64,000 nt of DNA from Variovorax brevis (lineage in GTDB: Bacteria; Pseudomonadota; Gammaproteobacteria; Burkholderiales; Burkholderiaceae_C), in the NCBI RefSeq assembly GCF_030317105.1, contig NZ_JASZYG010000003.1:372001-436000 (forward strand). The letters are read 5' to 3'. The notes under the pieces are model-generated. The model had not been told where the DNA came from. It did not search any database and saw nothing but the letters and a program-made list of their open reading frames with translations. Below, in pieces: positions 38,445-46,447 of the stretch. How positions within the stretch are numbered: position 1 is the first letter of the stretch; the number at the start of each line of letters is the position of its first letter. Position numbers and translations under genes: made by a program.

Positions 38445-39766
38445 GTCGAGGCCTCCATGCGCAAAGTCATGAATTCGGCCCAGGCGCGAAACTGATTGCG
38501 CATCAGCAGTTCGTTCGTGCCGTTGGTCGTCTGCGTGGGCTCGCTGAACTCGTCAGGGCTGTAGTTGCGATGCAGGCTCACCCATTCGTTGCCGTCGGCG
38601 CGCAGGCCCTTCTGGATGCTCTCGAACAGGTGCACGTCGTCGTGCGCGACCACGGACATGGGCGAGAACACGAGTCGGTTGTAACTCATCGCGCGCTCGA
38701 AAAGCACGTCCGGCGCACCGGCAGCACGAAAGGCATAGGCCTCGACCAGCGTGCGATTGGCAGCGAGTGGCCGAATCACCCGAATGGCCTGCGGCGAACC
38801 CTTGACAGACAGGCTCGGATACAGCACCGAGTTCTGCGGCGAGCGCTGAAGGATCTCGGTGGCGCGCTCCGCGCCGTGCGCATCGCGCATCGCCTGCTCG
38901 TACTCGGGCAGCGCCGCGTAGTTCGAATGAATGCTGAAGTTGACGCCCAGCACGCTGTGCCCGTGCGCGAACACGCGCCCACCCATCTTGTCGAAGAAGT
39001 CGTAGCTGGAGCCGAAGGGCAATATTTGCTCCATCGCCATCGGCTTGGGCTCATCGGGCGCGTGGCCCTCCCACAGGGCGCTGGCCGCCCGCGTGGCCGA
39101 CTCGTGCGTCGAGGGCGGATGCACGGTGTCGTTGATGTTCTCCAGGTACATCTTCCAGTTGCAATGGACGATGTTGCGCATCGCGCCGCCCGCCAGCGTG
39201 AGCTTGCCTTCGGGCGAGCGGTCGACCATGTTGTCGATGGCGCGCAGCACCTCGCCGAAATAGCTTTCGAACGCCGGGCCCTCGTCACCCAGTCGCACGA
39301 AGACGAACTCGCGATACACCGCAACGTGCCGCAGTTCAGTCAGCCCTCGCCCCGACTCGCAATCCTTGAGCCCCGTGCCCTCATAGCCGTTCCTGATCGG
39401 GATCGCGAGCGGCGAGCCGTCCAGCTTGTAGGTCCACGCGTGGTACGGACAACGAAAGAACTTGCCCGCGTTGCCACACGCATCGCTGACGAGTTGCGTG
39501 CCCTTGTGCGCGCAGCGGTTGTAGAACACCTTGATGCCGCCATCGGGCTGCCGCACCATCAACAGCGGCCGCCCCGCGATGTCCTGCGTCGCGAAGTCGC
39601 CGGAATCCGGAACCTGGCTTGCGTGCCCGAGGTAATTCCAGGTGTTCGCAAAGAAGTGCTCCTGCTCCAGGGCGAACAGCTCGTCGCTCAGATACAGGTC
39701 ACGATGCACCCTGTCACCCTGAACGAGCGCACGAATCGCATCGGGGCGGCTGCGGTAGTTCGTCAT
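38441..39766 (-). CDS. Rieske-type aromatic dioxygenase alpha subunit, second set (441 aa)
   Basis: This is the catalytic large subunit. The Rieske cluster ligands are Cys85, His87, Cys106 and His109 (CAHKG and CPYHAW). The mononuclear iron site is in ENINDTVHPPSTHE, with the bridging Asp and two His, and a further acidic ligand lies near the C-terminus. The start MTNYRSRPDA at 39766 mirrors the paralogue at 48571-49884 and excludes a spurious extension. No reductase gene lies next to it, so it may share the reductase at 49904-50899. It introduces one O2 into an aromatic ring; the exact substrate is unknown. Confidence 0.92.
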   Translation of the reverse strand: MTNYRSRPDAIRALVQGDRVHRDLYLSDELFALEQEHFFANTWNYLGHASQVPDSGDFATQDIAGRPLLMVRQPDGGIKVFYNRCAHKGTQLVSDACGNAGKFFRCPYHAWTYKLDGSPLAIPIRNGYEGTGLKDCESGRGLTELRHVAVYREFVFVRLGDEGPAFESYFGEVLRAIDNMVDRSPEGKLTLAGGAMRNIVHCNWKMYLENINDTVHPPSTHESATRAASALWEGHAPDEPKPMAMEQILPFGSSYDFFDKMGGRVFAHGHSVLGVNFSIHSNYAALPEYEQAMRDAHGAERATEILQRSPQNSVLYPSLSVKGSPQAIRVIRPLAANRTLVEAYAFRAAGAPDVLFERAMSYNRLVFSPMSVVAHDDVHLFESIQKGLRADGNEWVSLHRNYSPDEFSEPTQTTNGTNELLMRNQFRAWAEFMTLRMEAST

Positions 39767-39869
39767 GCGATGGAGGCGAACGCGACAGTTGCACGCCCCG
39801 AGCCCGGCATGCGGTGCGCGCCGAAACGAGCACGACCCACAGAGCGGTTGATGCTGCGCATGAACGAGA

Positions 39870-41018
39870 TCAGGGAACCAGCTTCCACTGGCCCTTCTCC
39901 ATCCGCACCATGACAACAGCCCGCTGGTCCGACCCATACCGGTCGTCTGGCTTGAAGTTGTAAACGCCGTGCGTACCCACCAGCTCCTTGGTGCTCACGA
40001 TGGCGTCGCGCAGTGCAGTGCGGTATTGCGGCGTGCCCGGCTCGACCTTCACGCGCGACGCCGCATCGGCCAGCAGCAGGTACGCGTCGTAGGTGTAGGG
40101 AGAAAAAGCGTCCGTCGGCACCGCCCCATTGGCCTTCTGGTAGTCGCTGCGGAAGGCCATCGACACCTTCTTGATCGGGTTGCTGTCCGGCAACTGGTCC
40201 GCGACCAGCACCGGCCCGCTCGGCACCTGCAAGCCCTCGATCGACGCACCGCCCACGCGCACGAAGTCCGCATTGATCAAACCGTGCGTGCCGTAGATCT
40301 GGCCCTTGTAGCCACGCTCAGCCAGCGCCAGGTACGGCAATGCCCCGGGCGTGCCCGAGTTCCCCGCAAAGACCGCATCAGGACGCTGCGCCACGATCTT
40401 CAGCACCTGCCCCGCCACGGACGAATCCGAACGCGCATAACGCTCATTCGCGACGATCTTGATGCCGGCCGGCTCCGCACTCTTCACGAGCGAGTCGTAG
40501 GCCAGGTCACCCAGCGCATCAGAGAAGCCGATGAAAGCCACCGTCTTGACGCCGGACTTCTTCATGCGATCGACGACCGCCGCCACCATCAGCGGAAAGG
40601 GCTGCGACACCGTCACGGTCCACGCGCCATCCGCGCCCGGAATGACCACCGGCGTGGGCGAAATCAGCGGCGTTTGCGTCTCGCGCGCCACGGCGGCAAT
40701 CGCCATCGCACCGGGAACACCCGAAGTGCCGATCAGCACGTCGACCTTGTCGTCCACCACCAGCTTGCGCGCGTTGCGCCCGGCCGTCGTGGGGTCCGAG
40801 GCATCGTCCAGCACGATGAGCTCGACCTTGCGCCCGCCGATCATCGGATGCTGCGCAATGGCAGCGCGGATGCCCTTTTCATAAGGGATGCCCAAGGCAG
40901 CCACCGGGCCCGACAACGAGCTGATGAAGCCGATTTTCAGGTCGGCAGCGAAGGCCTGCGCAACGCCCAATGCGAGCGAAGTGACGGCGAAGATTTTGGT
41001 GAGACGCTTCATCGCCAT
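39870..41018 (-). CDS. Liv-type ABC substrate-binding protein, second of three paralogues (382 aa)
   Basis: The signal peptide ends near AQAFAA. The mature part begins DLKIGFISSLSGPVAALG and shares the segments LIVLDDASDPTTAGRNARKL and DDKVDVLIGTSG with its two neighbours. The start MAMKRLTKIF at 41018 lies 2 nt after the stop of the preceding paralogue, so the two binding-protein genes form a tight tandem. Differences in the ligand-facing loops (for example EKGIRAAIAQHPMIGGRK) suggest altered specificity. Confidence 0.9.
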   Translation of the reverse strand: MAMKRLTKIFAVTSLALGVAQAFAADLKIGFISSLSGPVAALGIPYEKGIRAAIAQHPMIGGRKVELIVLDDASDPTTAGRNARKLVVDDKVDVLIGTSGVPGAMAIAAVARETQTPLISPTPVVIPGADGAWTVTVSQPFPLMVAAVVDRMKKSGVKTVAFIGFSDALGDLAYDSLVKSAEPAGIKIVANERYARSDSSVAGQVLKIVAQRPDAVFAGNSGTPGALPYLALAERGYKGQIYGTHGLINADFVRVGGASIEGLQVPSGPVLVADQLPDSNPIKKVSMAFRSDYQKANGAVPTDAFSPYTYDAYLLLADAASRVKVEPGTPQYRTALRDAIVSTKELVGTHGVYNFKPDDRYGSDQRAVVMVRMEKGQWKLVP

Positions 41019-41020
41019 CT

Positions 41021-42178
41021 TCACGGCTGAAGCTTCCACTGGCCCTTTTCGAGCTTGACGATCACCCGCGAGCGATCATCGGAGCCGTAGCGGTTGTCCG
41101 GCTTGAAGTTGTAGACGCTGTGCGTGCCCACCAGCTCCTTGGTGCTCACGATCGCGTCGCGCAAGGCCACGCGGTATTGCGGAGTGCCGGGCTCGCCCTT
41201 GGCGCGCGTGGCGGCATCCAGCATCACCAGCCAGGCGTCGAAAGAATAGGCCGAGAAGGCATCCGTCGGCGCCGCGCCGTTGGCCTTCTGGTAGGCCGCG
41301 CGGAAGTCCATCGCCGCCTTGCGCATCGGGTTCGTTTCGGGCAGTTGCTCGGCGACGATCACCGGGCCGGTCGGCGCCAGCAGACCTTCGACCGAGGGGC
41401 CGCCCACGCGCACGAAGTCCGGGTTGATCAGGGCATGCATGCCGTAGATCTGACCCTTGTAGCCGCGGTCCATCAACGCAAGGTACGGCAACGCGCCGGG
41501 CGTGCCCGAGGTGCCGGTGATCACCGCATCGGGCTTGAGCGCCACGATCTTGAGCACCTGACCCGCCACCGAGGTGTCGGCGCGCGCATAGCGTTCGTTG
41601 CTCACCACCTTGATGCCGGCCGGCTCCGCGCTCTTCATCAGCGCGTCATAGACCAGATCGCCCCACGCGTCGGAAAAGCCGATGTAGCCCACCGTCTTGA
41701 CGCCCGACTTCTTCATGCGCTCGACCACCGCGTTGACCATGAGCGGCGCGGGCTGCGGCAGCGTGACCATCCACGCACCCTCCTCGCCCGGCAGGTTGGC
41801 ATTGGCAATCGAGATCAGCGGCGTCTTCGTCTCGCGCGCCACGCCGGCGATGGCCAGCGAACCGGGCGATCCTGCGGTGCCGATGATCACGTCGACCTTG
41901 TCTTCTTCGATGAGCTTGCGTGCGTTGCGCGCCGAGGTCGAGGGGTCGGAGCCGTCGTCCAGCGCGATCAGCTGGATCTTGTGGCCCGCGACTTCCGCCT
42001 TGTAGGCCATGCCGGCCTTGATGCCCTTGTCGTAGGGAATGCCCAGCGACGACACCGGCCCGGAAAGGGAGGTGATGAAACCGACCTTGAGGTCGGCAGC
42101 CAATGCGTTGGCAACGGCGATGGCGCTCAGGCCCAGCGCGAGGCCGGTGCGCACACAGAGACGGATCGAGGCTTTCAT
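41021..42178 (-). CDS. Liv-type ABC substrate-binding protein, first of three paralogues (385 aa)
   Basis: The signal peptide has the hydrophobic core TGLALGLSAIAVANALA. The mature protein starts ADLKVGFITSLSGPVSSLG and carries LIALDDGSDPSTSARNARKL and EEDKVDVIIGTAG. The ATG at 42178 is preferred over the longer frame, since it gives a standard signal peptide. A 128-bp AT-richer gap (42179-42306) separates it from the SDR gene upstream. That gap contains the inverted repeat GTTGT-N8-ACAAC, so an internal promoter is possible here. Confidence 0.9.
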   Translation of the reverse strand: MKASIRLCVRTGLALGLSAIAVANALAADLKVGFITSLSGPVSSLGIPYDKGIKAGMAYKAEVAGHKIQLIALDDGSDPSTSARNARKLIEEDKVDVIIGTAGSPGSLAIAGVARETKTPLISIANANLPGEEGAWMVTLPQPAPLMVNAVVERMKKSGVKTVGYIGFSDAWGDLVYDALMKSAEPAGIKVVSNERYARADTSVAGQVLKIVALKPDAVITGTSGTPGALPYLALMDRGYKGQIYGMHALINPDFVRVGGPSVEGLLAPTGPVIVAEQLPETNPMRKAAMDFRAAYQKANGAAPTDAFSAYSFDAWLVMLDAATRAKGEPGTPQYRVALRDAIVSTKELVGTHSVYNFKPDNRYGSDDRSRVIVKLEKGQWKLQP

Positions 42179-42306
42179 GGCTTTCCTTGGTGGGTCATCG
42201 TTGTCGGGAGCAACAACATGATTTATCAAATGTTTAGGTGTCAAGAATACTGGCGTGGGAAGACTTGTGCGAGGAGGGGAAGTACTTAGGCCGATGCGGC
42301 TGGCCG

Positions 42307-43035
42307 CTACAGCGTCAGGCTGCCGACGCTCGTGCCGCCGCACACATAGAGCACTTGCCCGGTCACGAAGCCGTTCGCCGGGTCCGCAAAGAAGCTGACG
42401 GCGCGCGCCACATCGGCCGATTCGCCCAGCCGCTTGACGGGCACCGACGCGGCGAGTGCGCGCTCCTTGTCGCTGCCCTTGTCGACCACGTCGTAGAACA
42501 TGTCGGTGCGAATCGGACCCGGCGCGACCACGTTGACGGTGATGCCCTCGGGCGCCAGTTCCAGCGCCCAGGTGCGCGCCATGCCCAGCATGCCGGCCTT
42601 GGTGGCGGAATAGCTGGTGCGCGTGGCCAGGCCCACGGCGGCGCGTGAAGACAACAGCACGATGCGACCGAACTTCTGGGCACGCATCGTTGGCAATGCC
42701 GCCTGCACGAGTTGAATCGCGCAGCCCAGGTGCAGGTCGACCAGTGCGTCCAGGTCGTCGAGCTTCACGTCCGCGAGCAGCGCGGCGCGGATCACGCCGG
42801 CGTTGTGCACCACGGTGTTCACGTCGAACTGGTGCACCATCTGGCGCACGGCTTGCGCCGTGGCTTCGCGGTCCATCAGGTCGACTTCGATGCTGTGCAT
42901 CTTCGCGTGCTCGATGTCGCTCTTGCGGCGTGCCAGCGAGATGACTTCGTAGCCCTTGGCGAGCAGGTCCTCGCAGATGGCCTTGCCGATGCCGGCGCTG
43001 CCGCCGGTGACAGCTGCAACTTTACGGATGGTCAT
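42307..43035 (-). CDS. Short-chain dehydrogenase/reductase (242 aa)
   Basis: This is a classical, complete SDR. The NAD(P) motif is VTGGSAGIGKAI, NNAG is present as HNAG, and the catalytic Ser is in LLSSRAAVG with Tyr and Lys in YSATKAG. The C-terminal FVTGQVLYVCGG is standard. It lies 3 nt after the cyclase-family hydrolase gene and belongs to the same operon. The likely role is oxidation or reduction of a hydroxy or keto intermediate of the aromatic pathway. Confidence 0.9.
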   Translation of the reverse strand: MTIRKVAAVTGGSAGIGKAICEDLLAKGYEVISLARRKSDIEHAKMHSIEVDLMDREATAQAVRQMVHQFDVNTVVHNAGVIRAALLADVKLDDLDALVDLHLGCAIQLVQAALPTMRAQKFGRIVLLSSRAAVGLATRTSYSATKAGMLGMARTWALELAPEGITVNVVAPGPIRTDMFYDVVDKGSDKERALAASVPVKRLGESADVARAVSFFADPANGFVTGQVLYVCGGTSVGSLTL

Positions 43036-43038
43036 GGT

Positions 43039-43842
43039 TCAACCCTCCACCAAGGCAAGAACGCGCAAGGGGCTGCCGCTGCCCTTCTGGATCTTCAGCG
43101 GCGGGCAGATCAGCACCGCGCCGGCCGGCGGCAACTGGTCGAGATTGCACAGGCACTGCAAGCCGTAGCGGCCTGCGCCGTGCATGTAGTAGTGGCAGGG
43201 GTACGGCGGGCGAAGGTGGTAGCCCTGCCCTGCGTCGGTGCCGATTGCTTCGGAGCCGAAGCCGAGCACGTCGCGCTGCTCGACCAGGAATCGCACGGCT
43301 TCGGAGCTGGGGCCCGGCGTGTGCTGTCCGGTCTCGTCGAAGTTCTGGTACGCCTCGGGGTCGTGGCGCTGCGACCAGTCGGTGCGCATCAATACCCACG
43401 CACCCTTGGGGATGCGGCCGTGCGCGGCTTCGTAGCGCTCGATGTCCTCGACCGTCATCAGGTAGTCGTGATCGGCCTTCACCTGTTCCGAGCAGTCGAT
43501 GACGCAGGCCGGCGCGACGAAGTGCTGCGCGGGAATGGTGTCGACGGAGTTGTTCGGCAGGTCCTTGCCGGAGATCCAGTGAATGGGCGCATCGAAGTGC
43601 GTACCGGTGTGCTCGCCGCAGGAGAAGTTGTTCCAGTACCAGCCCGGGCCGCGTTCGTCGTAGTGCGAGACCTCTTCGATGCGGAAAGGCCAGCATTGAC
43701 CCATCTCGGGCGGCAGCGCGATCTGCGGGAACTCGGGCGTGAGCGTCTGCGTGAGGTCGACCACGCGGATCCGGCCTGTGCTCATGGCGCTCACCAGACC
43801 GCCGAGCAGTTCGGCGGCGGATGTGAGGGTGCTTGTTGTCAT
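43039..43842 (-). CDS. Cyclase-family metal hydrolase, isatin hydrolase/kynurenine formamidase-like (267 aa)
   Basis: The protein contains HTGTHFDAPIHW near residue 75, an exact match to the HxGTHxDxPxH metal-binding signature of the cyclase family. That family includes kynurenine formamidase and the Mn-dependent isatin hydrolase. The remaining core (VVDLTQTLTPEFPQIALPPE and KADHDYLMTVEDIERYE) agrees. It lies 3 nt before an SDR gene and downstream of the DUF35-SDR fusion gene. With the ring-hydroxylating and iorAB genes in the same cluster, opening of an indole-derived lactam such as isatin is the most attractive role, but this is inference. Confidence 0.88.
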   Translation of the reverse strand: MTTSTLTSAAELLGGLVSAMSTGRIRVVDLTQTLTPEFPQIALPPEMGQCWPFRIEEVSHYDERGPGWYWNNFSCGEHTGTHFDAPIHWISGKDLPNNSVDTIPAQHFVAPACVIDCSEQVKADHDYLMTVEDIERYEAAHGRIPKGAWVLMRTDWSQRHDPEAYQNFDETGQHTPGPSSEAVRFLVEQRDVLGFGSEAIGTDAGQGYHLRPPYPCHYYMHGAGRYGLQCLCNLDQLPPAGAVLICPPLKIQKGSGSPLRVLALVEG

Positions 43843-43894
43843 TTACTGATTTCCTTCTTTTTCAGGAACACTGCGGAACCGGCTTTGCCGGGCC

Positions 43895-43961
43895 GCTGGT
43901 GTTGCCCCCCTGCAAGGGGGTTAGCGGAGCGACACGAAGTGCGCGAAGACTGGGGGTGTGC
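43895..43961. repeat. Palindromic intergenic repeat
   Basis: The region holds TTGCCCCCCTGCAAGGGGG and then a conserved tail GCGAAGACTGGGGG. It fills the 124-bp gap between the fusion gene and the cyclase-family gene. It resembles the element at 33796-33850. Confidence 0.6.
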
Positions 43962-43966
43962 CATGT

Positions 43967-45217
43967 TCAGCCGCCAGCGGCCAGTTCGCGTTCAAGCACC
44001 TTCGGGTTGTCACGCCAACGCTCTAGCCATTCTTGTGCCACGTCGCCCGGATACACGTCTTCGACGCCATCGCGCAGTGCCTTGACGATGGCATTGGCCA
44101 GTGCGCTGCCGGCCAGCTTCGGCGGTGGAACATGCTGGTTCCATTCGTCGTCGATGGGGCCCGGGAAGACATTGATCACACGAATGCCCGCAGGGCGCAT
44201 TTCTGCGCGCAGGCATTGCGCCAATGACAACGCCGCTGCCTTCGATGCGCTGAAGGTGCCATGCGGCGGGAAGTTGCTCAGCGCGTAGACCGACAGCAAA
44301 TTGACCCACGCCGTCGCGCCCGTCGCGCCATCGGCGGAACGGCCCTTCAGCGCAGGACCGAACTCTTGCGCAAGACGCAGCAGGCCGAAGTAGTTGATGT
44401 CCATCTCGGCCTTGGCCACGTCCGTGCCGCGCCGCGCGCCGATGCCGAAGGTGCGGTGCACCTCGGCGTTGTTGATGACGATGTCGACCTTGCCGCCGAT
44501 CTCACCGGCCAGCTCGGTGACGGAGCGGCCGTTGGTCAGGTCCAGCGGCACCAGCGTCACCTGCGGCAGCGCGGTGATGTCTTCGAGGCCGCCCGTCTTC
44601 TTCCATGGCTCGGCGTGGCCGACCCACACGATGTCGGCGCCGGCCTTGACCAGCGCGCGCACGATGGACTGGCCCACCTCGGTCTTGCCGTCGGTGACCA
44701 GCACCTTGCGGAATTTGGGGTCGCTGGTCATTTCACGCAGCATCTTGTCGTCGGCCATATGGGCGCTCCCTTCGTTCGGAAATCCAATCAATACCGCTTG
44801 TCCTGCCCGGTCGAGCCGGGCGCCGACGCGCACGCGTGAAGGCGCATCGCCGACCTCGCCGTGCATGTGGACCATCAGCGTCGGGCCCGCGTCCAGATGC
44901 ACCAGCCCGAGGCGCCAGGGCAGTCGTTCGCGGAAGTACATGTCGTTGCTGTGGTACAGCGTGGTGGTGGCGAGCAGGTTGCCTTCGCCCGACTGCTCGC
45001 GCCAACGCAATGCAGCCGACAGGCACTTGTGGCACGCCTCGCGCGGCGGGTACTGCACCGTGCCGCATTCCTGGCACTCCTGCAGTTCGAAGCGGCCTTC
45101 TGCCGCAGCAGCCGTGATGCCCAGCGCGACGCGCCCGCGCGCCCACGGCGGCAGGTTCATCTGGCGTGTGCGCAGGACGGGGTTCTTGCGCTTGGGGCGC
45201 ATCAAGGGCATGGTCAT
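43967..45217 (-). CDS. Fusion of Zn-ribbon/OB-fold (DUF35) domain and degenerate SDR domain (416 aa)
   Basis: Residues 1-150 are a DUF35 protein: a Zn ribbon with Cys48, Cys51, Cys62 and Cys65 (CQECG and CHKC), then an OB fold that usually binds CoA esters. From about residue 153 (MADDKMLREM) an SDR domain follows, but it has lost its catalytic signatures. TGxxxGxG is replaced by TDGKTEVGQ, NNAG by NNAE, and the YxxxK Tyr by Phe (TFSASK). It is therefore probably a structural pseudoenzyme domain. The start MTMPLMRP at 45217 overlaps the thiolase-like gene stop by 4 nt, and GGGGAG precedes it. DUF35 proteins pair with thiolase-superfamily partners, here the gene just upstream. Confidence 0.88.
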   Translation of the reverse strand: MTMPLMRPKRKNPVLRTRQMNLPPWARGRVALGITAAAAEGRFELQECQECGTVQYPPREACHKCLSAALRWREQSGEGNLLATTTLYHSNDMYFRERLPWRLGLVHLDAGPTLMVHMHGEVGDAPSRVRVGARLDRAGQAVLIGFPNEGSAHMADDKMLREMTSDPKFRKVLVTDGKTEVGQSIVRALVKAGADIVWVGHAEPWKKTGGLEDITALPQVTLVPLDLTNGRSVTELAGEIGGKVDIVINNAEVHRTFGIGARRGTDVAKAEMDINYFGLLRLAQEFGPALKGRSADGATGATAWVNLLSVYALSNFPPHGTFSASKAAALSLAQCLRAEMRPAGIRVINVFPGPIDDEWNQHVPPPKLAGSALANAIVKALRDGVEDVYPGDVAQEWLERWRDNPKVLERELAAGG

Positions 45218-46389
45218 GCTGGTCTCCCCAAGATCACAGCGCCGGTACACAGGCAACGGTCGTAGGTCACCATGCCGAAGCCGGCCACGAGACCCAGTTG
45301 CGCATCCTTCACGGCACGCGGCCCGGCCGCATCGGTGAGTTGCCGGATCGTCTCCGTCATGCCGAGAAAGCCGCCCGCTGCGCCAGCTTGGCCCGCCGAC
45401 AACTGCCCCCCACTCGTGTTGTTGGGAAAGCTGCCCTCAAAGGTCATGCCGTGCGATTGCACGAAGGCCGAGGCCTCGCCTTTCTCGCAGAAGCCCAGGT
45501 CTTCGAACTGCATCATCACGATCACCGGGTAGTCGTCATAGGTTTGCACGAAGTCGAGTTCGTCGGGCCGCACGCCTGCCTGTGCGTAAAGGTCGGCGCG
45601 GTCCACGCGCCAGCCGCCGCGCACCATCACCGGGTCTTCGCTGAAGGCGTTGTGACGCTCGATGGCACCACGGATCACGGCGTGTGGCAGTCCGAGGTCG
45701 CGTGCGCGCTCCTCGCTCATCACGAGGAAAGCTTCGGCACCGGCGCAAGGCATCACGCAGTCGAACAGGTGGATCGGGTCGGAGATTGGCCGCGCCGCCA
45801 TGTATTCGTCCAGCGTCAGCGGCTTCTTGAACATGGCGTGCGGATTGCCCAGCGCGTTGGTGCGCTGGTCGACGGCGATGCGGCCGAAGTCCTCGCGCTT
45901 GGCGCCGTAGGTGCGCATGTAGTTCGCGGTGATGAAGGCGAAGACAGAGTTGGGCCCGCCCGCGCCATAAGGGTATGTCGCGTCGCGCGCGAAGTTGCTG
46001 AAGGCGCCGAGCGTCTGGCGGAAGGAATCGACGTGGTTGGTGTCGGCTGCGACACACGCCACCACGTCGGCGTCGCCCGCTTGAACGGCACGTGCGGCGC
46101 GGCGCAGGCACATCACGCCGGATGCGCCGCCGGTGGGCACATGGTCGAGCCAGCGCGGCGACAGGCCCAGATGCTGCGTAACGCCAACGGCTGTGTCGGG
46201 CACCAGCGAAAAGCTGCTGAGGCACAGGCCGTCGATCTGCTCTTTCTTCAGGCCACTGGACTTGACCAGCGCGTCGACGGCGTGGCCGATGAACCAGTGC
46301 GCGGTGCGCGTGGAATAGCGAACATAGGGCACGGTGACCGGCACGGCCACCGCAACGCCTTCGTAGGAAAGGCGACGCCGGGCGGTCAT
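45214..46389 (-). CDS. Thiolase-superfamily protein lacking canonical Cys and His, possible retro-aldolase (391 aa)
   Basis: This has a SCP-x/Ltp-type thiolase fold. At the place of the nucleophilic Cys (normally CxSG) the sequence is VPTGGASGVMC, with Gly88 instead. The usual GHPxGA motif is GQAGAAGG, so its His is also gone. Such losses are known in the steroid side-chain aldolase Ltp2, which works with a DUF35 partner. The gene is translationally coupled to the DUF35-SDR fusion gene. I therefore infer a two-protein aldolase that splits a tertiary beta-hydroxyacyl-CoA rather than a true thiolase. Confidence 0.85.
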   Translation of the reverse strand: MTARRRLSYEGVAVAVPVTVPYVRYSTRTAHWFIGHAVDALVKSSGLKKEQIDGLCLSSFSLVPDTAVGVTQHLGLSPRWLDHVPTGGASGVMCLRRAARAVQAGDADVVACVAADTNHVDSFRQTLGAFSNFARDATYPYGAGGPNSVFAFITANYMRTYGAKREDFGRIAVDQRTNALGNPHAMFKKPLTLDEYMAARPISDPIHLFDCVMPCAGAEAFLVMSEERARDLGLPHAVIRGAIERHNAFSEDPVMVRGGWRVDRADLYAQAGVRPDELDFVQTYDDYPVIVMMQFEDLGFCEKGEASAFVQSHGMTFEGSFPNNTSGGQLSAGQAGAAGGFLGMTETIRQLTDAAGPRAVKDAQLGLVAGFGMVTYDRCLCTGAVILGRPA

Positions 46390-46447
46390 GACGTCACCTC
46401 GGCAATGCGTGCTGCCGCGCTTGCCTGCTGAGAGGCGGCTGGGCGGT

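Noticed and set aside
42179..42306. TTGACA on the minus strand (42242-42247 region) as a sigma-70 promoter for the binding-protein genes
   Set aside because: No acceptable -10 hexamer occurs at 16-18 nt spacing, so only the GTTGT/ACAAC inverted repeat is mentioned.
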